The translations under genes and the position numbers were made by a program. A DNA stretch of 64,000 nt, taken from positions 19,593,354-19,657,353 of the forward strand of contig NC_045142.1 in NCBI RefSeq assembly GCF_008831285.2. The letters are read 5' to 3'. The first letter of the stretch is position 1, and every line of letters starts with the position of its first letter. Shown in pieces: positions 50,255 to 61,592 of the stretch. The notes beneath the pieces are model-generated. The model saw only the letters and a list, made by a program, of their open reading frames with translations. It was not told where the DNA came from and made no database searches. This DNA comes from Nymphaea colorata (Eukaryota; Streptophyta; Magnoliopsida; Nymphaeales; Nymphaeaceae).

Positions 50255-51598
50255 TTAGCCTATATGTTTTGAAAACAAGTCTTCAGATATCCCCTTAGTT
50301 AAGAGATCAACCACCATATCATTGGTAGGCAAATATTCAACTAAGATTTCATTTTTCTCGATCATTTCATGAACATAATGGTATTTCACCATTATATGTT
50401 TACTCTTTGAGCTAACAGCTTCATTCTTCATAAGAGATATCGCTGCCTGATTATCACAGTACAATTGAACCGGTTCATGAGCAAGATCTAATTTCAAGTC
50501 TTTCAAGAACCGATTTATCCAGACAGCAAAAGTAGTTGCAACATTGCATGCTACATACTCTGCTTCCTGAGTGTGGTGAGCAACACATCCCTGTTTCTTA
50601 CAGGACCAGGCTATCGCTCCACCTCCAAAGAGGAATACATATCCAGAAGTAGACTTGCTGTCATCTTTGCAGCCTGCAAAATCTGCATCGGAATAGCCAA
50701 CTAAAGTTAGCTCATCTATTTGATAGGACAATTTCAGTCCTTTCGTTCCTTTAATGTACCGAAAAATCCTTTTGACTGCTTGCCAATGAGGCCATCCAGG
50801 ATTACTTTGATAACGACTTACCAGACCGATGGGAAAGCTTATGTCTGGTCTAGTACAAAGCATTAAATACATCAGACTGCCAACCGCTTGTGCATATGGA
50901 ACATTTAATTTTTGTTGTTCTTCACCAGGACAATCATTTTTACTTAAGTTTGCTCCCTTAGCTATAGGAGTTCCAATTGGTTTGCAGTCTAACATACGAA
51001 GTTTTTTCAAGATATAATCAATATATCGTTCTTGGCTTAAACTTAGGATTCTTGAGTTTCTATCTCGAGTGATCTTTATTCCCAATATATAAGATGTTTC
51101 ACCCAAGTCCTTCATTTCGAAGCTCTTATTCAGGCATGTCTTCGTTTTGAATATCATGTTGTTATCATTTCCTGTTAGTAATATGTCATCAACATATAAT
51201 GATAGAATACAGAAAAGGCTCACACTTTTCCAGACATATACACAGTGGTCTAATTGGTTTGCAAGGAACCCAAGTTTTGTAATTGCTTTGTGAAAAACAA
51301 AATACCACTGTCTCGGCGATTGTTTCAATCCGTACAACGATTTATTCAGCTTGTGCACTTTGTCTTCCTTTTCCTTGATGACATACCCTTGTGGTTGAGT
51401 CATATATATAGTTTCCTTCAATTCACTATTCAGGAAAGCAGTCTTTACATCCATCTGACAAATATCCAAGTCGTAAAATGCTGCGATAGCCAAAATTATT
51501 CTAATTGATGCAAACTTTGCAACCGGCGAATAGGTTTATTAGTCAATTCCTTTCTTTTGGGAAAAACCTTTCACCACCAGTCTGGCTTTGAATTTTTC
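50255..51598 (-). pseudogene. Reverse transcriptase and RNase H of the inner Copia
   Basis: Minus-strand motifs in order: TYSPVAKFASIRI (after two adjacent stops near 51540), DICQMDVKTAFLNSELKETI, LNKSLYGLKQSPRQWY, then the YVDD catalytic box in LYVDDILLTGND (near 51190). RNase H follows with YSDADFAGCKDDSKSTSGY, EAEYVACN, LYCDNQAAISLMKN and LLTKGISEDLFSKHIG. The frame from 51493 to 50255 is long and uninterrupted, but upstream stops separate it from integrase. Confidence 0.93.
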
Positions 51599-52210
51599 CA
51601 CTGGTCCATCAGTTTTATATTTATTCCTCAGTACCCATTTGCATCCAATGGGTTTTCTATCATTTGGAAGATCTACTAATTCCTAGACTTTATTCTTTTC
51701 TATGGATTCAATTTCTTCATCCATAGCATTCATCTAATCTGACGATTCATGAGAGTTTATGGCTTCGTCATATGTCAGATTGTCAGACATTTCGTCAATA
51801 TCTGTTGAATAACACAGCTCCTCTGCTAGATATACATAGTAATCATTCAAATATGAAAGAGGAGCTATAGGTCTTTTATGACCTAATAACGCCTGAGATG
51901 ACGAGGTAGTCGGATCAGTTGGTTCATTACCTAACTGATCTTCAGTCGGTTCATTACCTGACTGTTCCTCAGACGATTCCAGCTCAGTTGGTACATTGCC
52001 TAACTGGCCTCCAGTCGGTTCATTACCAAACTGTTCCTCTGAATAAATCAGATCATCTAGTATATCATTTCGATATTCAACTGGATCAATGTCTTTATTA
52101 TTGAGTTCTTCTAAGAACTCTACATCTCTGCTTTCTATAAGTCCCATAGTTGAATGATATAATCTGTAGCCTTTGGATCCTTTTGGGTATCCAATAAATA
52201 TACCTCTTAC
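51599..52210 (-). pseudogene. Linker between integrase and reverse transcriptase of the inner Copia
   Basis: One minus-strand frame (52147-51734) is acidic and contains degenerate repeats of an SGNEPTEDQLGNEPT-like unit, as in the low-complexity linker after Copia integrases. Stops occur on both sides. Confidence 0.6.
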
Positions 52211-53172
52211 TCATATGTTATCTAGTTTATCCAATTTTGGATCTAGAATTTTCACATGTGCTACAGATCCCCATCTCCTCAGATGTTTCAGATCTGGTTT
52301 TACACCAGTCCATCTCTCATAAAGAGTGGTTGAGACTGCTTTGCAGGGCACTCGATTTATTGTATACATAGCTGTTAACACAGGTTCACTCCAAAAAACT
52401 TTTGGTAATTGTGTACCTGTCAACATGGATCTCACCATGTTCAAGAGGGTTCCGTTACACCTCTCAGCCACACCATTTTGTTGTGGTGTTCTAGGCATTG
52501 TCTTTTGCCTATTAATTCCAAGGTCTTTACAGTATTCGAGGAGTTCATTAGAAGTATATTCTCCTCCTCGATCAGACCTTACAACTTTGATATATCTCCC
52601 AAGTTGTCTCTCGACTTCAGATTTGTATTCCTTGAATTTCTCAAGTGCTTCTGACTTGTGTCTAATTAAGTATATATAACCAAATCTTGAGAAGTCGTCA
52701 ATAAATGTTATGAAGTATAACTTGCCACTATGAGTTTGGACCCTGAAAGGTCCACAGATATCAGTATGAATTATCTCCAATAGTTCAGTGACCCGAATTA
52801 CTTCAGACGGAAATGGTTTCCTTGCCATCTTTCCGTATACACATGACTCACATTTCGCGAAATCATTTATATTTATGTCAGGTATTAAACCTTGTTGTGC
52901 TAGAGTCTTCATCTTTTTATGCTTATATGACTTAATCTTTCATGCCATAAGTTTACATTCACACTCATTGCACAGTCGAAATAAGCAGAACTGAAAACTT
53001 CATTCATATCATTAAGCTTGAACATACCATGTTCTTTTACAAATTTTCCATAGAACATGGACCTTCCATGTTTTCTTACTATTACTTTTCTTGGAATAAA
53101 ACGAACTTCAAAACCTTTACCAGTCAGTGCGAGAACAGACACTAGATTCCTCCTCATGGAAGGAACATACAA
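52211..53172 (-). pseudogene. Pre-integrase and integrase region of the inner Copia
   Basis: Minus-strand motifs: MRRNLVSVLALTGKGFEV and LWHERLSHIS (GAG-pre-integrase), CESCVYGKMARKPFP (zinc-binding end), then integrase core IIHTDICGPF, FIDDFSRFGYIYLI, VRSDRGGEYTSNE and QNGVAERCNGTLLNMVRSML, which include the D-D-E acidic residues. A stop splits the zinc-binding part near 52912. Confidence 0.92.
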
Positions 53173-54279
53173 AACCTCGTAAGTATGACACTAGTACCCC
53201 CAACATTTAGTCGATATGTCCCAATTCCCATGACATCACAATATGAATTGTTTCCCATGTAGACCTTGTTTGTTCCTGGACTCAATTCTACCATGTGAAT
53301 CATGCCTTCCGTTGTCTTCGCAATGTGATGAGTAGCTCCTGAGTCAACCCACCAACCAATCAAATCTCCATCTGCAAACAAACATTCTGACACCACACAG
53401 AGTGTCTCCTTGCGGCTTCCTCTTGTTGTTGGGATCTTGACCATTGTTATCTTTCTTATTCGGAAATTTTGTCCTGCAGTTCTTCCTTATATGCCCAGGC
53501 TTTCCACATCTGTAGCATTTCACTACAGTTCATTGAGATTTCTTAGTACCTGCAAAATTGCCCTTGAACTTGCCATCGTTTCAATTTTTAAATTGTTTGG
53601 GCCTTACAGGCACATGGCTACTAGCAGGTTTTTCCTGGACTATCATCAGTTCTGCATTCCTTTTCTTGGCCAGACGCTGTTGTTGTAGAGCTAACTGTAA
53701 AGTAAGCTTTTCTAAAGTAAGATTATCAAATTGGATACACAAAGCAGTGACTGCCATATCCCAGGAAGGAGGTAGGCTGTTCAGGATTGTGCTAATCTGC
53801 ATGTTGTCAGATATGACATTCCCCACCACGGCTAAATCTTTAGCCATGATCAACATCTTATTAACATGATCCATTACATTGTCTGACTCTTTCATTCTAT
53901 AGGAATTATATTGTTCTAACAGTAACTGTACTTGCATTGCGGTAGTGGTGTTGTATTTGGAGGAAATAGTATCAAACATTTCCTTGGCCGTTGGACAATC
54001 CTCAAATACCCTGATCTGATCATCTTCCATAAAAGCTAACATGATGGTTTTAGCCATCAGGTCATCAGAGGTAAAAGACTCATATGTCTTTCTTTCCTCA
54101 TCTGTAGGTTTGTCTCCTAAAGTGGGAAAAGGCTGGTTGATCACATAAATGAATCTTTCCAAAGTCAAGGCCAACATAATCCTACGTTTCCATGCATGGA
54201 AATTTGTCCCATTTAATTTCTCAGTCTTAGCTAATTCAGAGGCTCCCACTCTTGATGTCATTTCTAAGTTAATTTCCAT
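53173..54279 (-). pseudogene. Gag, CCHC knuckle and protease of the inner Copia
   Basis: Gag of the UBN2 type runs from 54279 (KLNGTNFHAWKRRIMLAL, MQVQLLLEQYNSYRM). Two stops separate it from the zinc knuckle CYRCGKPGHIRKNC near 53474-53521. The protease has the catalytic DSG in WWVDSGATHHIAKT. A frameshift near 53170 follows. Confidence 0.92.
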
Positions 54280-54670
54280 GGCAAGTAAAGGACAATAATG
54301 ACAAAAGGAAAAAATTCACAATAAATATCACATCAAGAGATCTTAAAAAAAGTATTTTACAGCATGTACATCAATCTCAAACAACATTCTAAACTAATAT
54401 TTAGAACAATAAGACTTTGAATTAAATACACAACTCTTTTCAGAGTTATTTCCAGAACCCTTCTTATACAATTTCTAACAAGCTTGAGGGTGTCTCCATG
54501 AAATTCTCATAAAAACGTGGTTTCCTACTGAAATTGCAAAATAATTTTCCGTATCCCTCTCTTAGTAATTTCTAATAATTTTGAGGGTACCCAAAAGCAA
54601 TTTCTTAACTTTCACGAGCCTCCTTTTGAAACTTTTTAGCAAAAATGTTGCGGCTTTAATTTCCGAGAAA

Positions 54671-55216
54671 TGTAACACCCTTTTTGGAAATAGTGCATAA
54701 ATGATGGACTGTATTTGTAATTTTCAAACTTCAACTATAAAAGCCCTTTCGAACCGAGTTTTCCTCATTTTTCGCTCGATACTCTCTCTCCTTTCGCGTG
54801 AACCCTTTCTCCTCTTGCGGAGCTCTGCTAGGGTTTCTCAGTGCCGCTTCCTCCGGTCCACCGACGCCTGCCTCCGGTCCACCGACGCCGTCAACCGCTG
54901 ACTCCTCCTTCTCTACCCTCGCTCCTTCTGTGGTGCCACCGTGAGGAAGACAACCTCCCCAAACCAGAAGCTTAAAAATTGCTTCCACAGTCTCCGCTTT
55001 CGCTCAGACAAGGGTGAACCTACAGACTACAGAGGAACGACAGGAGGAGGTCTGCACAGCGTCAGACGTCGTCTTCCCCATTACCCAAGTCGCCTCTCTG
55101 CTATCAGTAAGAGGAGATCTTTGCTTCTCGCATTAGGAAGACGACTGGTTTCCAGGCCATCGGGTGGCTGTTGCTGCTCGTCAGTAGAGACGGCAGCGGC
55201 AGATGGGTCTAGCTCA
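54671..55216 (+). mobile_element. Candidate solo LTR inside the inner Copia leader
   Basis: The segment starts TGTAACACCC and ends AGCTCA, and both sides are flanked by AGAAA (54666-54670 and 55217-55221). TATAAAA lies 65 bases in, and the base composition changes sharply at the right border. A 5-bp match and TG/CA ends can arise by chance, so this is tentative. Confidence 0.4.
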
Positions 55217-55790
55217 AGAAAAAGACTTTAAGGCCCAACAAAGAACAAAAAAAAGTAACTGTTCCTCCGGTTTTGATAGACGGGAGAATCCCGGCTCGTT
55301 TCCAGGAAGCTGTTGGGTCAGTTTTTCAAACAAGAGCAAAGATTCTAAGTTTCATTTCCTCCTTTATTTATTTTGGCTCTGTTGTATGTCGAGCAGAGCA
55401 GACTCTGCTTCCTGTGCTACCGTTTGCCGGAGACGCAGTTCAAAAAAAAAAATTTACTCAAGTGTAGAGTTCTGTGTGGACAGATCCTCTACGAGGGTCC
55501 TGATCTTAAAAGGTTTTACAAATCCTTTGGGATCAGTCATGGTTTCAGTCTCTCGCAAACACAGAGAACACAAACGACATAATATGTAAAGCAGAGGATT
55601 CCAAACCCAATCAATACTATCATGCTTCATGCTTGAACTCTGTTTAGTCTAGCATGCTTTATTTTCAGTAAATAGATCACAGCATGATACACGCATGTTG
55701 CACAGACGAGACACATGCTTCACAGTAGTATAATCTGCACATGCATAGGCACCATAGTAGTCGAAAGCACTTACTGGTGTTCGATAGAGA

Positions 55791-55804
55791 TGGCTCTGAT
55801 ACCA
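55791..55804 (-). other. Primer-binding site of the inner Copia
   Basis: The minus strand reads TGGTATCAGAGCCA one base inside the 5' LTR. It is complementary to the 3' end of initiator tRNA-Met including CCA over 14 nt. Confidence 0.9.
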
Positions 55805-55805
55805 C

Positions 55806-56224
55806 TGATGGAGCAATTGGAGTTACAGCGGAAGTTGCGTGTCGTCGCCTGCGCAGTAAGTTCACCAGCGGCTCCAGTGTTGAAGTGAAGAAGAAGCGAC
55901 TATCCCTAGAAGAAAAAACAGCGGAGCAAGAGGAAGAGGAAGAAAGCAATAAGAGCGAGTCAGATTTTAGGGGTTTCCTTCTAAGGGCTCCTCACGAATC
56001 CTCCTCTTTTTTAAGAGATGATCAAAACATTAAGCATTGCTGGGTATAAATAGCCAGCCCCTTAGGTTTTCCCCAAATCCCAGCATCGGTTAGCGTGAGA
56101 GATTTTTTAGGAAAAGGTTGAGATAAATATGAACTTTATCTCATTGCATAAGATTTGGGCTAATCTCGTAACTGCAAGGCAGTTACAAGATATCTGGATA
56201 GGGCTCAATGGCCACTATCCAACA
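55806..56224 (-). repeat. 5' LTR of the inner Copia element (419 bp)
   Basis: Pairs with 49659-50078 and carries TG/CA ends. The right flank GCCAT matches the left flank of the other LTR. Confidence 0.96.
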
Positions 56225-57310
56225 GCCATGCATCTGTATTCTACTTCAGTGCTGGATCTTGCAACTACCTTTTGCTTTCGACAACTCCAAGACACAAGAT
56301 TACGTCCAATGAAAATACAAAAACCAGAAATGGACTTTCTTTGATCGGGATCTCCAGCCCAATCTACATCTGTGAATGTTATAAGTTGATGTCCAGCAGT
56401 TATATTTTCATTCTTACCATAAACTAAGCCATCTCCTGTTGTCCTTTTTAGATATCTTAATATTCTTTTGACAGCATCCATGTGAGTATCTCTAGGTGCA
56501 TGCATAAATTGAGATACTTGATTCACAACATATATAATATCTGGTCTAGTGAATGTAAGATATTGAAGTACCCCAACAATACTTCGATATTGTATAGGAT
56601 CTTCATATAACTCTCCATCCTGAGCACTTAGTCTTTGATTTAGAACACTATGAGTTCCAACAGGCTTACAATTAGACATACTTGTCTTTTTCAGTACATC
56701 CAACGTGTATTTCTGTTGTGTCAATCTGAGGCGATCATTGTGCCTATCAATCTCCACTCCAAGAAAGAATCGTAAATCACCAAAATCTTTCATTTTGAAG
56801 TTTTGCATCATCAAAACTTTAACTTCTTCTATGTGTTTCTCTGAATTACCTGTGATAACAATATCATCAACATATATAAGAAGTAAAGTAAATATGTTTT
56901 CCTTTCGATAGATGAAAAAAGAGTGATTTAAAGGACATCTCCGAAAACCACATTCTTGAATCTTGCAGGAGAAACTGTCAAACCACGAGCGTGAGGTCTG
57001 TTTGAGTCCATAAATAGATTTTCTTAGTTTACAAACCCATGCATGAGGATCTCCTTTCGTATATCCTGGAGGTTGTTCTATATATACTTCCTCCCTCAAA
57101 TCACCATGAAGAAAAGCATTCTTCACGTTCATTTGATGTAGTCTCCATCCATATTCAACTACCAATGATATAATCACACGGATTGTTCCCATTTTGATCA
57201 CAGGGCTGAATGTTTCATCATAATCTTTTTCATATTGTTGTGTGAAGCCTCGTGCCACCAATCTTGCCTTGTATCTTTCTACACTGCCATCAGGTTTATA
57301 TTTAATTTTC
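56225..57310 (-). pseudogene. Reverse transcriptase and RNase H (first part) of the outer Copia
   Basis: Minus-strand motifs: ARGFTQQYEKDYDETFSPV, NVKNAFLHGDLREEVYIEQP, IYGLKQTSRSWF, then the YVDD box in LIYVDDIVITGNS (near 56865). RNase H starts with TDVDWAGDPDQRKSISGF and STEVEYRCMA and is then cut by the inner element at the GCCAT duplication; it resumes at 49653. One stop lies near 57309. Confidence 0.93.
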
Positions 57311-58660
57311 TAAATCCATTTCGAACCTACTACATTCTTTTCTTTGGGTCTAAGAACAACTTTCTATGTCCCACATTCATGCAATGCATCTATTTCTTCA
57401 TTCATTGCCTTGATCCAATGCGATGACTTGGATGGAAGTAGGTTCATCTCGTTTTATAACTTGAGACATAAAGAGCTGAAAATCTAAGGAGAGATTATCA
57501 TAGTTTACTCATCTATGAATGGGGTGTCGCACTCGCACCGATCTTCTAAGAGGCTGATCATAGACTTCAACGTGGGAAGAGGTCTGATTGCCATCTCTCC
57601 TTCTTTTCTGATGAGTGTAAACTTGTCCTGAAAAATCGACATGAAGCATTGTTTTCTCATTCTTTCATAACTGGAACAAGTTCTTTGTTTCCTTCTGTTT
57701 GTGTGATATGTGAAGATCCTATCTCATCATGTGGATGCGATTCTAAACTGCCTCCAGCAAATAACTCAACACTTACCCAAGGATCATATGATTCCACAAT
57801 TTGAGAATTCTCAGTAGAAATGTTAAAATTGTGTTCATCAAACACAACATTTTTCGATACTTTGATGCGTCTGGTTGTAGGGTCATAACATCTGAAACCT
57901 TTGTATTCATCTGCATAGCCAACAAACCTGCACTGCACTGCTTTGCTTTGAAATTTATTTCTCAATGACGAGTCAATGTGAACATAGCACACACATCCAA
58001 AAACCCTTCAACCATTGTAGGTTGGATTTCGACCAAAAAGAGTGAAGTAAGGAGATTTTGAATCTAAAACTGTCATGGGCAGACAATTTATTATATGCAC
58101 AGCAGTGTGAAAAGCCTCCGTCCATAGAGTAATAGGAGTATTACTATCATGCATCATACTCCTACCACTTTCCACGATGTGACAAATGTTTTCATTCAGC
58201 TACACCATTTTGTTGTGGGGTGTATGACATGAAATCAGTCGAGTTATCCCATTTTCTCGTAAAAAGTTAATAAAGTCATGTGAAGAATATTCTCCCCCAC
58301 CATCACAATGGAAATGCACAACTTTAGACGAAAACTGTGTTTGGATCATGACATGAAATTCTCGAAAGATACTAAACACTTCTGATTTTTGTTTCATGAA
58401 GTGAATCCAAGTATATCGAGAATAAGAATATATGAACAAAACATAATAATGAGAGCCAGACAAAGAATCAATGGAAGCTGGCCCCCATACATCAGGATAG
58501 ACAATCTCAAAAGGTTTAGAAGCTCTTTTATTGATATTATGAAAAGGAAGTATATGACTCTTACATAGTTCACAACGAGAACATTTTTTGTCATAGAAAT
58601 CAAAGATAGACTGGATTTTGGAATGAGATTATCTTATGCAAGTTTTTCCAAAAACCCACG
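57311..58660 (-). pseudogene. Integrase region of the outer Copia, multiply broken
   Basis: Minus-strand fragments include YSRYTWIHFMKQKSEVF, VVHFHCDGGGEYSSHDF (a Cys replaces the usual Ser before the Asp), TRLISCHTPHNKMV followed by a stop where QNGVAE would normally lie, and the post-core block QCRFVGYADEYKGFRCYDP. Several frames must be combined, so it is inactive. Confidence 0.88.
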
Positions 58661-59459
58661 ACTACAATGTCCCATACGACCATGCCATAAATTTGACTTA
58701 CTGACGTTTGATTGGAGACAGCTAGAACTTGGAATTTGTGAAGGTTTGGAAGGAAAGCAAGGTCAATTGAGCTGGACTTGAAGAGGACTGGAAGAGATAA
58801 GGATTTTCCTTGAAAACATACATATTTCCTTGGTGTTCCCCTTCAGCGAATGGTTTTTTCGTTAGAAGATCCTTGACATACACAGAAGAAGAAGTAAATT
58901 CAACAGATGAGTTTGTATCATCTACAAGTTTAGAAATGGCAATAATATTCTTTTTGATATTTGGAGCAAGGGCAACATTTGACAAAGATAGTGGAAATGG
59001 TGATGTTGGAAGAGAAATTTGTGCATTTCCAATATGTGTGATAGGATGAAAACCTCTGTCACTTGTAACTATATTACTTTTACCAAAATAAGGAAGAAGG
59101 TCATGTAACTTACCAGCATTTCCAGTTACATGAGTAGCAGCGCCTGAATCCAAATACCATTCGCCTTGATCATTTTGTTTGACTGTCATCTTGGAGAGGG
59201 CAGTCATAAGTATTTGTTGTGCATCGGCTTCAGGTTTATTGCCTCTGTTTTGTGGATTGAACCAACAATTTGCTTTGATGTGACCCTTCTTGTTACATTG
59301 GAAACACGTCGTCACCTTTTTTGTAGTATTAGTTTGAAATCTTCTTGTAACACTTGGTGTTGGCAGAATACCTTTGCTAGTTTGTTCATCATGCCAACGA
59401 TTCATACCTCCTTGATGAGCCCCATTTCCTTTTCTATGACCTGCAGCAACTTCCATAAC
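58661..59459 (-). pseudogene. Gag 3' part, CCHC knuckle and protease of the outer Copia
   Basis: Minus-strand frame with zinc knuckle CFQCNKKGHIKANC and protease WYLDSGAATHVTG (catalytic DSG), then an ALAPNIKKNIIAISKLVDD block. Its upstream part is separated by the hAT-type insertion ending at 59460. Confidence 0.93.
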
Positions 59460-60320
59460 CTATGTCACACGGATACGGGTACGGGTATCCTATGGATACG
59501 GGTACGGGTACGGGGACACGGCATTTTCAAAATTTTAGGATACGCGGATACGGCGAATATTATATTCAAAAAAATTAAAAATGATAATAAAGAAAGTCTC
59601 AAACAAAACATTGTTCATCACCAATCTCAAAAGTGATAACTGCTAAGACATAAGCAAGAAAGTCTCAAAGAAAGTTACAAAACATTGTTCATCAATCATC
59701 ACAAAACATTATATGTTAATGCCATCTAGATATCACGTATTCATCATTGTCTAGCATCATGAACAACAGCGAAGGCAAAATCCCCAAATCGGTTATACAC
59801 CCAAAACGGCAAAATCCCCAAATCCCAAAATCAAACAAAAAAAAGAAAACATCGCACATAGCATTGAAGAATATGATTCTAAACCGTCCAATCTTCAAAC
59901 CAAAACATCCCCAAATCAGATTTTAATACCCAATGTAAAAAATCCCCAAATAAAAGTTGAAACCCTAACTTCTATTATCGAAAATAATCGACAAAACACT
60001 TACCTGTCTATTGCTGGCTGCCGCCGGACGCCACCGGAAGTCGCCGTCGATCGCCGGAGCTCGCCGTCGCCCGCCATTGCCTTACTGTGCTGCCAGCCTG
60101 CTGCGGAAGCCGTGGAGGGTAAACGAAGGTCGAGCGTCGAGGGTAGATGTTAGTGCGTAAAACAAAACGCGGGTTAAAAAATCGGTTATACAAGTGGTTT
60201 GGATCGGGTCTGACCCAGACCCGATCCAAAACGTATCCAGCCGTATCGCCGTGTCGGGATCCCCGTGTCCGCGTGTCGACACCGGTACTCGACCCAGTCT
60301 GCCGTATCCGTGTGACATAG
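59460..60320. mobile_element. 861-bp hAT-type non-autonomous element inside outer Copia gag
   Basis: Terminal inverted repeats of at least 17 bp: CTATGTCACACGGATAC at the left and its complement GTATCCGTGTGACATAG at the right. Perfect 8-bp target duplication TCCATAAC at 59452-59459 and 60321-60328. Subterminal regions repeat GGATACGGGTACGGG words. No transposase motif is present; the frames inside are Arg/Gly-rich and look like part of a former hAT 5' region. The gag frame on the two flanks is in register (HNVLVM then EVAAGHRKG), which shows insertion after the Copia element landed. Confidence 0.95.
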
Positions 60321-60328
60321 TCCATAAC

Positions 60329-61024
60329 TAAAACATTGTGAGCATTACATTGGTTTGTTCCTCCCATCAGTTGTTTCATATTCATTTCATGTTGAAGCAG
60401 CTTGCCCTGAAGTTCATTGAAGGTGGGGAAGATAGGCAAAACTTCAAGAGCAGTAGTGAAGGCATAAAAATCTGGTCCAAGGCCGCTAAGGGTCTGCTAG
60501 ACTTTTTCTTTGTCGGAAACAACATATCCAGCAACTCCCAACTGATCAGCTATCCCTTTAAGACGTCCCAAGTATTCCATAATCGACATTGACCCTTTGC
60601 TAAGATTCTGAAATTCTTTCTTCAAATATAAAATACGTGCCTCTGAAATTTGAGAATAGGTTTCAACAAGATTGATCCATAATTGTCCTGCTGTACAGTC
60701 ATCAGAAAGAGAAATCAACACCTCTTGAGAGAGCGTTGATGTGATATACGCAACAAGACTTTGATCTCGTTTCATCCATGTTATAAATTGAGGGTTACGA
60801 ATTTCTTGAGTGGCAATTGTCTCTCCTCTCTCATTCTTAACCTCTTGTTGAATGAACTGTGGTGGGATTGGAATGGAGCCATCGAGATGTCCGTACAGAT
60901 CCTGACTCCTTATGAAAGGAGTGATCTGCCTTTTCCAGGTAAGATAGTTGAAGTGGTTCAGTTTTTCAGAAATAAGGTGTGGCAAGAAGTTGGAGGACAT
61001 ATTGGATTGTGAGAGAATATCCAT
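60329..61024 (-). pseudogene. Gag (N-terminal part) of the outer Copia
   Basis: Minus-strand frame from 61024: LISEKLNHFNYLTWKRQI, LWINLVETYSQISEARILYL and MEYLGRLKGIADQL are typical Copia gag (UBN2-like). The frame shifts near 60490 and is continued by FNELQGKLLQHEMN before the hAT-type insertion. Confidence 0.92.
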
Positions 61025-61182
61025 TATATATCTATCAACGTAGATATATACGAACAGAAATATAAGAGTGTTGTCAAGGTAGATGAAGGATTAAGAGAAG
61101 AATGTTAGAACTTAGGAGTATAAGAGAAAACCAACCAGGAAATTTCAAGTCTGTTCAAACATTCTCCTTGGTAAAACCAGCC

Positions 61183-61201
61183 AAACCTGGCTCTGATACC
61201 A
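61183..61201 (-). other. Primer-binding site of the outer Copia
   Basis: The minus strand reads TGGTATCAGAGCCAGGTTT directly inside the 5' LTR. It is complementary over 19 nt to the 3' end of initiator tRNA-Met, and matches the gene at 37456-37527 exactly once CCA is added. Confidence 0.95.
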
Positions 61202-61592
61202 TGTTAGATTTTGGGTGTCGAAGTATAACCCACGTCCAGATTGAGCAAAGGAAAGATAAGAGAGAGAATAGGAAAAGAAAAATGAGGAAGAGAGGTGAGT
61301 GTTTACATTCTCACACAACCCAATTATATAGTGATCCCTCTACACAATTTACAAGAATAATCTAAAGCCTAGAGTGAAGCAACATATTAATCTAGAGCCT
61401 AGAGGGAAGCAACACATTAATCTAGAGCCTAGAGTGAAGCAACACATTAATCTAGAGTCTAGAATAAAACAATTACAGAAATTACAATCATAACGCTGCC
61501 TAGATAAATGCATTCAGACAATGGTTAGACGTGTTGGATCTGATTCAGTAGACATGTTGGATCTGGATCAGATTAGATCCAACATCTTATCA
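61202..61592 (-). repeat. 5' LTR of the outer Copia element (391 bp)
   Basis: Pairs with 48981-49331. It is 40 bp longer, mainly because of three 30-bp units starting TAATCTARAGCCTAGAG (61358-61387, 61388-61417, 61418-61447). Confidence 0.96.

Larger units (their letters stand above)
54280..55805. other. Unusually long leader between inner Copia gag and its 5' LTR
   Basis: This 1.5 kb stretch has little minus-strand coding capacity. Its middle (about 54770-55216) is GC-rich and, on the plus strand, looks like the start of a transcription unit with TATAAAA at 54736-54742 and CTAGGGTTTC words. A possible solo LTR at 54671-55216 would explain it. Confidence 0.6.
49659..56224 (-). mobile_element. 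Inner Copia LTR retrotransposon nested in the outer RNase H region
   Basis: LTRs at 49659-50078 and 55806-56224, starting TGATGGAGCAATTGG and ending ACTATCCAACA on the plus strand. Perfect 5-bp target duplication GCCAT at 49654-49658 and 56225-56229. The minus strand carries gag, CCHC knuckle, protease, integrase, reverse transcriptase and RNase H in Copia order. The LTR pair differs at roughly 16 positions plus an indel by eye, about 4 percent, mostly transitions, so this is not a very recent insertion. Stops and frameshifts break the polyprotein. The 5' leader is unusually long (about 1.5 kb). Confidence 0.96.
48981..61592 (-). mobile_element. Outer Copia LTR retrotransposon, interrupted by two other elements
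   Basis: LTRs at 48981-49331 and 61202-61592 begin TGTTAG and end CTTATCA on the plus strand. A perfect 5-bp target duplication, CATAC, lies at 48976-48980 and 61593-61597. On the minus strand the order after the 5' LTR is primer-binding site, gag, CCHC knuckle and protease, integrase, reverse transcriptase, RNase H, polypurine tract, which is Copia order. The element is broken by an inner Copia (49659-56224) and an 861-bp hAT-type element (59460-60320). Removing both leaves an element of about 5.2 kb. Stops and frameshifts in the coding region make it inactive. Confidence 0.96.

Noticed and set aside
55791-55804. tRNA-like fragment TGGCTCTGATACCA (also 61183-61201)
   Set aside because: These are retroelement primer-binding sites beside LTRs; no cloverleaf is present.
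59716-60439. Open frames inside the 861-bp element as a gene
   Set aside because: They lack transposase or other motifs, span the element border into gag, and vary in composition as expected of non-coding subterminal sequence.
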